Shown here one piece after another: positions 58,614 through 64,000 of a DNA stretch of 64,000 nt; the stretch's first letter is position 1; the number at the start of each line of letters is the position of its first letter. A program made the translations under genes and the position numbers. Origin of the DNA: Rostrohypoxylon terebratum (taxonomy: Eukaryota > Ascomycota > Sordariomycetes > Xylariales > Hypoxylaceae); the NCBI GenBank assembly GCA_022497145.1, contig MU385992.1:1-64000 (forward strand), written 5' to 3'. The notes below the pieces were generated by a model, which was not told the DNA's origin, ran no database searches, and saw only the letters and a list, made by a program, of their open reading frames with translations.

Positions 58614-59191
58614 GGTTGAGGTGGATTTTGGAGAGTGTCAAGTTTGTGGAATGAGAGGTAGAGGAAAAGAATTAAGAATTTGAAAACTCTGTGGCCAGGA
58701 CCTTTGGAAAATATAAAACATGGTGCCTTTTTCGAGCTTGGTCAGTACCTAGTTCCACGACGGAGCTCTTCATTTGTGAATAGTTCTTACCATCTCAGGG
58801 TTGAAGGCGGATCTGCGACGAATACTTGCTTGGAAATCTCACGATTGGAAGGGGTGGCTTTTGTTGCAGATAAGTCTCGGCACTCGATGGTGAAGGAAGT
58901 AGATTCCTTTTAGGCTGGCCGTTCACATACGTGGATATCTATGTCACAGTACATTGTCACTTCAACACCAAGTGTTTATTCTTCCCTAAGGGGCTCCAAC
59001 TGCAGAATATATGTTGGTGTTGGGAAAAGGGGGGTCGATTATCAAGAAAACATCATTCAAAGCTTTGGCTGTAATAAATCAACTGCATCATTTTGGAGTA
59101 TATAAGCTAGGTAATGGAACTAGGTCAGCTTACTCGACCGCCCCTGATCAACGAAAGACGTACCTATTCCTTGAAATTCGACCATTCTTAT
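58614..59191. other. Intergenic region
   Basis: Promoter side of the hypothetical gene and 3' side of the SDR gene. No gene was seen. Confidence 0.4.
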
Positions 59192-60151
59192 CTAGACACT
59201 GAATACTAGACCTCCATTAGCATTTATCAAGCTCCCGGTACACCATCCGGACTCTGGGCTACACAAGATGCCGACTATTCCTGCGATTTCGTAGTCGTAG
59301 GCCACGCGGCCACCATATTTCTCCCCTATCTCTCGCACCTCCGGGGAATCACTAGACCGAATGGAAGATAGGGGTGTAAGTGCAGTATAAGTTCCTAAAG
59401 ATCGTTTCATCTCATCTGATACAAGTAGATACATGTCTGTCAGCACCGGGCCAGGATTTATACTATTTACTGTGGCACGCTCTGCGAGCTCACGACTCCA
59501 GACTCGAGCCATAGCTTCTATCGCGGCCTTGGTGCCAGAGTACAATGTCGAATGCGGAGTGCCCATCTTAGGGTTGATGCTGGACACCATGATAATGCGG
59601 CCGGACCTATCCGTCGGCAGGTGCGGCATACAAGCTATCGTTAACAATATCGGTCCGAGTACGTTCACGGCGTATATACGCTCAAAGTCTTCTTCGATGA
59701 TATCTTGAAACGGACCTCTGAGCGCTATTGCGGCGTTGTGGATCAGGATATCGATCTGCAGTTCTCCGGTTTCCGGGTTCTCGAAATGGGTTTTGGCTGT
59801 CCCGATCATCTGAACGCACTCTTCTCTCCGGGATATATCCGCTCGAATTGCGATTGCCTTTATACTATGGGCTGTCTCTAATTCAGTACAGATTGTGGAG
59901 GCCGCCTCATCGGAAGACTTGGTGGCGTAGTTCACGACGATATTGCATCCCTTGCTGGCAAGATTTCGAACAATCGCAGCGCCAATGCCTGTAGAGGCGG
60001 TGGTTAGAAATGTGCCACGACGAGAGCCTTCGAGTTGAGAGTTGAGAGTTGAGATAATGGACAAACCTCTAGCAGAGCCAGTCACAATCGCCAGTTTACC
60101 CTCGAGCATCCGCGGAACGAGGGGTTTGGAAGAAGCGGCTTGGGACGCCAT
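59192..60151 (-). CDS. Short-chain dehydrogenase/reductase (SDR), ketoacyl-reductase-like
   Basis: A classical SDR of 293 aa. Exons 60067-60151 and 59192-59988. The intron (59989-60066) is in frame and free of stops, so an unspliced reading inserts 26 residues into the NAD(P) motif. Removal gives 'TGSARGIGAAIVRNLASKG'. Other motifs are 'NAAIAL' (NNAG-like), catalytic Ser in 'IIMVSSINPKMG', 'YSGTK' as YxxxK, and 'NSINPGPVLTDMY'. The start at 60151 is preferred; an upstream in-frame ATG at 60199 would add 16 residues. It lies well outside the cluster and its substrate is unknown. Confidence 0.9.
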   Translation of the reverse strand: MASQAASSKPLVPRMLEGKLAIVTGSARGLSIISTLNSQLEGSRRGTFLTTASTGIGAAIVRNLASKGCNIVVNYATKSSDEAASTICTELETAHSIKAIAIRADISRREECVQMIGTAKTHFENPETGELQIDILIHNAAIALRGPFQDIIEEDFERIYAVNVLGPILLTIACMPHLPTDRSGRIIMVSSINPKMGTPHSTLYSGTKAAIEAMARVWSRELAERATVNSINPGPVLTDMYLLVSDEMKRSLGTYTALTPLSSIRSSDSPEVREIGEKYGGRVAYDYEIAGIVGILCSPESGWCTGSLINANGGLVFSV

Positions 60152-61546
60152 CCTATGTGGGAAGGTTGGATGATCTTGGCTTTTTGCAGATATACACAAA
60201 TCACTAGGTTGATACGAACTCTTATATATCTGCCTATGTTACATCGTTCATGTCAAATATATTTGTCATTTCTGATTAGCACGAGGAACTCGTCCGGGGA
60301 ATACATCTCGTTACGCAATGCTAACATGATAGATCATGACGTAGGTAACCAAGCCCTACCTAGTAAATCCTGTCGATAGAACCGGATAGAATGTATCCTA
60401 TTCGTAGGACGCCGTTTTCAGACACGACGATGGAGGGTCGAAGAGGGTATATCCGGTTTTCGTCCGTGGGTGATCGTGATGCTGGTCGCACCAGAAGTGT
60501 CAATTTACGCCACATCGCGTCATGTCATTCCCCAAGATTCAACTTTACAGCTTTACCAATAGGAAAGATGTCCCAGGATCTCGGAACTTCATCTTCTTGC
60601 CTGAGAAGATGCCGCGGAGCCGTTCAAGCATTGAAAGCATTTTTGACATGAGTCCGTAATTTCTTTCGTGATGAAATAAAGCATTAATATTAAGGGTTTT
60701 CTTGTTTTCATGTTTTCATGAGAGTGCTTATCTTAGTAGGTAGCTAACTCCATGGTCTCGTGATGGCGGTGTGGGGCGGCAGAACAGTTAGATTCAGTAC
60801 CTAATTGTAAGGTCATTACATTAGGTAATCATATCAGATCTAGTATAGCTCTCACCGCCAAGACTTAATCTAAATTTAGATATCTGGTGGGGCTGTGGGG
60901 TTACCAAGAGACTAACCTAAGAGGGGATTTTCATATTTTAAATTGAAAATGAAAATCTTCGAAAATACAACGTCGTTTATCCCTCACAAGCCTCACAAGG
61001 TCTAGGACCCTAGGTACCGAATCTATTTTATCTACAATAACTGTGTTAAATACTATAACTTGTCTTTCTAGAATGATAAATCATAGGTAAGTTGGTCGTT
61101 TGGTATGATGCGATCTAACCGTCGCGTCCCTGAGGTATTGTAACGAAAAGAGGCGCAAATTGACGTCGGCTGCAACAGCCGTTGTTCGGCCAGACATTAG
61201 GAGGGGTACCCAATGCACCAAAGCATCGATAGCAGCTAGTCAGCATTTATAGATGTGATTAGACCATCAGCAGGTCTATTGGGACCGGTCTAATTAGCAG
61301 CAAAAGCCACGGCTGCCACGCCGGTTGAGGCCCTATATAGGTAGATGATCTGATTTCTGATTCTAGACACGCCAGCGAAAGGAATACATGAGTTTCATTT
61401 ACGTTTATGCCGCATCCCGTGCGGCACGATAACGTCTATCTTGCTCTATTTTCAATAATGCAGCTGTCACCAAACCAAGACTTCGAAACTCGGCTTGCTG
61501 CTACGCAGGCACACAAGACCCTTACGCCTCTTAGGTTAGTCCCTTC
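60152..61546. other. Intergenic region
   Basis: A 1.4-kb AT-rich stretch with no gene that can be supported. Confidence 0.4.
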
Positions 61547-62252
61547 TTACATGGCCAAAAAGCCGCCGTCGATAGGCAAACAAATCCCTGTTACAAATGA
61601 CGAAGCATCGGAGCATAGCCAGAGGGACCCTTGTGCCACCTCATGAGGCATCCCGAATCGATTCAACAGGGTGGCACTCCTAGTGAACGCCTCTTCTGTC
61701 GTGCCCATCGTGGCTAACGCAGCAGCGGACATCTCTGACTATGCATCCACAATCAGCACCCGGTTCTTAAATCACGGTGGCAGGATCTTACGTAGATTGC
61801 TCCGGGTGCGATGGCATTGATCCTGATGTTATGGGGGCCGCCTTCTGTTGCATTTCGTACTTGCAGCAGACAGCCGTTCCTGTCAGGTTAACGCTCGTGA
61901 GTTTGATCCAATAGTCCTCGTCAAAATCGGTGAGTGGCGTCTTGTCAGGCGCGAGGGCCGCGTTGTTGACCGCAACGTGGAGTCTGCCGAAGTGCGCCAC
62001 CGTCTTCTCGATGAGATTCTGCACTTCCGCGAGCTTGGATATGTCGGCTTGGACGAAGATAACCTCACCGAACTTTGATAATTCTTCGGCAACCTTCTCC
62101 CCGTCTTTTCTAATATCACATACCACAACCTTCGCACCGGCTTTGAGGAAAACCTCCACAGTCGCTTTCCCCATCCCTTGTGCTGCACCGGTCACAATTG
62201 CAACTTTACCCTTCAGGGCAGGGAAGATTTCGGCTTCCGCGACGCGCGACAT
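61547..62252 (-). pseudogene. SDR pseudogene missing the catalytic Tyr-Lys segment
   Basis: The 5' part is a normal classical SDR ('VAIVTGAAQGMGKATVEVF', 'VNNAALAPDKT', 'VNLTGTAVCCKYEMQQ'). At about 61835-61845 the frame breaks. The next recognisable sequence, in another frame, is 'GPHNIRINAIAPGAIY'. Splicing at 61739-61791 then leads to 'EMSAAALATMG' and the normal C-terminus 'GSLWLCSDASSFVTGICLPIDGG'. The expected segment of roughly 45-55 residues with the catalytic Ser and YxxxK is absent. The simplest reading is an internal deletion with frameshift. The flanking coding sequence is otherwise well kept, so the loss may be recent. Confidence 0.8.
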
Positions 62253-62861
62253 GACGAAATAATACTGTTCGCAACCTAAAGAAGAAGAAGATTCCGGTGA
62301 TAGTTGAGGCTTGGGCTAGACGAATCTGTGGTGTTTTTATGCTTTCGAAGGTCCGAATTGCATGATAAATGTAGGAACCGAAGGCATCATATACAAGCCC
62401 GCGTCCCGCAACCGAAAGCCACCCAGCGGGTAATTGGGGGGTATCATAGAGGGGGTGTTGTGTGCGGAATGAGTGTAGCGCCGATCAATGCGGTATGGAC
62501 GAGGGTTACTTGTGGAATGAGCATGGCGTCGTAGGGTCGATGTAACCTCACAGCAAGCCAAGAGATAGATTTCGTTTCTATAATAATATGGCTAGGGCGA
62601 CTGGAGGACTATACGCAACGATATTTAAGAGGATATTGGATATATGATAAGAGTATTGAAGGATACAAGAGACAATGCCAGATCAAGAGGTTTTCTCTTG
62701 TGCTGTCACATCCCGCAGTTTCGTTAGATTACCTATCGACACCCTACAATATACTACAGTGTATAGACTTATGCGAGAGAGTATGCATACCATGGACTTC
62801 TTTGAGAAAACTGGAGGGGTTACAAAATAGCTCTACTTCCAATACTTTTACTACCTCAACC
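62253..62861. other. Intergenic region between two pseudogenes
   Basis: The shared upstream region of the minus-strand SDR relic and the plus-strand transporter relic. No intact gene was seen. Confidence 0.4.
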
Positions 62862-63840
62862 ATGACTCCTAATCCCGCTGAGAATAGCAATGTCAGCGAC
62901 AGTAGTGATGTCACTGATACTAGCGATGACGCCCCGCCCCATATGAAGGGTACTAGTAAGCGAGCAATCCAGGATACCAGGTAACACCAACATGATAATC
63001 CCAAGATCTTATGAAGACGTTCTTGCCCTGATAGGTTTGCGCGATAGCTGGCCTGGGGGGATTCCTCTACAGCTTCTCAGCCAACGCCATGACCGGAACA
63101 CTAGCGCAGACCAGCTTCATAAAGTTAATCTTAACAACTGCTAACGCTTTGTCTCTCATGGACGGGCTGCTAGCCACATTCTTTGGAGCGCTTCTATCGG
63201 TTCTATCATCCAGGCTCCTGTGTCGAATGAGTAGGGGCGTCGTAATGCAAACCTCGCGGCCGCTTGTATCTTAAATCAGAATGCACCTCGCTGGTCGCGT
63301 CATATGCGACATCGCCAGGGGAATGATAATCGCTAATAGTCATGTTTACATGAGAGATGTCGCCCTACCTCACACCCGCAGTATGCTCGTTGAGTTCCAA
63401 GGTATAGGCATAGGGGCATCATATGAGTTCTGCTCCCTCTGTGGCCTAATCTTTAGCTTTGTCCAACACCCCGTCTAATGGCGGCTGGTGTACATCGTTC
63501 AGACTGTTGTAGCTGCCGGCTCTCTCCTCACTCTACCGGAATCGCCGCGATGGCTCATGGAGAAAGGTAAAGAAGGCCAAGCAATCGCCGAGCTCGAGAA
63601 GCTGCATAAGACGAAATCAAATCCAAACAGCCCCTTTATCCGCGCAGAAGCAATACATTTTAAAACGCTGATCGATTTCGAGAGGTGTCTGCTTAAAGGT
63701 TACATGGCCATTCTCAAGACAGCATCCCTTCGCAAGTGTGCTTTATGTTCCATCATCTCATGAGCGATGGGACAAGGTGCTGGGATGAGTGACATAGCTA
63801 GTATGTTCCCGGCACTGATGCGCGGGACTCTGATTTGGTA
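62862..63840 (+). pseudogene. MFS sugar transporter pseudogene
   Basis: Fragments of a sugar-porter family protein occur in order but in changing frames: Ser/Asp-rich N-terminus from 62862; 'CAIAGLGGFLY' after an intron; 'NALSLMDGLLATFFG'; then, in a shifted frame, 'SIGSIIQAPVSNE' followed by TAG; 'ARGMI' and 'HTRSMLVEFQGIGIG'; 'FSFVQHPV' followed by TAA; then 'WRLVYIVQTVVAAGSLLTLPESPRWL' (the loop motif after helix 6), ending in further stops. At 'QHPV-stop-WRL' the TAA replaces an expected Gln (CAA), a C-to-T change in CpA context. The relic may continue beyond the window. Confidence 0.82.
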
Positions 63841-64000
63841 ACACCCTTCAGCTTGGCCTGGGGTGTGCTTTTACAGTCGTAATAGTTCTCGGGGATGTGT
63901 TTAACGCGTTTGCCATAGGCAGATAGGCTTCTTCAAACCATTCTTTGTCTTTTCCGCCTCGGCTGACTCTGTCAATCAAGTACCTAATTGGGGGAGTATC

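Noticed and set aside
58191..58619. Plus-strand frame of 142 codons
   Set aside because: Antisense to the hypothetical gene whose minus-strand exons join in phase with good splice sites. The plus frame has no such support.

Overview
The window is nuclear DNA of a filamentous ascomycete (Pezizomycotina; the class is a guess, Sordariomycetes-like). The evidence is short introns (about 45-80 nt) with GTANGT donors and CTAAC or CTGAC branch sites, ATG starts, typical fungal proteins, and a fungal-type polyketide synthase. I rebuilt exon structures by hand. For most multi-exon genes the summed exon lengths are divisible by three and the joins restore family motifs.

Left flank (1-5.1 kb): a partial F-box-like gene at the edge, a small gene relic, cytosolic tryptophanyl-tRNA synthetase and, divergent from it, the spliceosomal protein SmD3.

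Centre (5.8-39.1 kb): a secondary-metabolite cluster with meroterpenoid character. In order it holds a P450, a divergent non-reducing PKS (SAT-KS-AT-PT-ACP-CMeT-TE, 2499 aa), a NACHT-type NOD-like receptor (NLR) with one frameshift, a metallo-beta-lactamase-fold hydrolase, a divergent ABBA/DMATS-type aromatic prenyltransferase, an O-methyltransferase, a divergent second P450, a secreted GMC oxidoreductase, a Pyr4-family membrane terpene cyclase, a regulator without a visible DNA-binding domain, and a short-chain dehydrogenase. The likely order of action is: PKS makes a C-methylated orsellinate-type acid, the ABBA enzyme prenylates it, the Pyr4-like enzyme cyclises the prenyl chain, and the OMT, P450s, GMC oxidase and SDR tailor the product. 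No UbiA prenyltransferase and no flavin epoxidase, the usual partners of Pyr4-like cyclases, are present. Three divergent promoters in the cluster each carry a CGG-N6-CCG palindrome, which suggests co-regulation by a zinc-cluster factor.

Right flank (40.7-60.2 kb): a three-repeat Myb protein, a secreted alpha/beta hydrolase, a fungal rhodopsin-like membrane protein, mitochondrial AIM18, a small membrane-protein candidate, a dithiol glutaredoxin, a BAG-domain cochaperone without an ATG at its apparent start, ribosomal protein L16/uL13, a conserved-looking hypothetical gene and an SDR.

Far right edge (61.5-64 kb): decay. An SDR pseudogene has lost its catalytic Tyr-Lys segment, and a sugar-transporter pseudogene carries several stops and frameshifts. 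A block of inverted, repeated 40-bp motifs (25.6-26.4 kb) sits between the prenyltransferase and the methyltransferase and looks like mobile-element debris.
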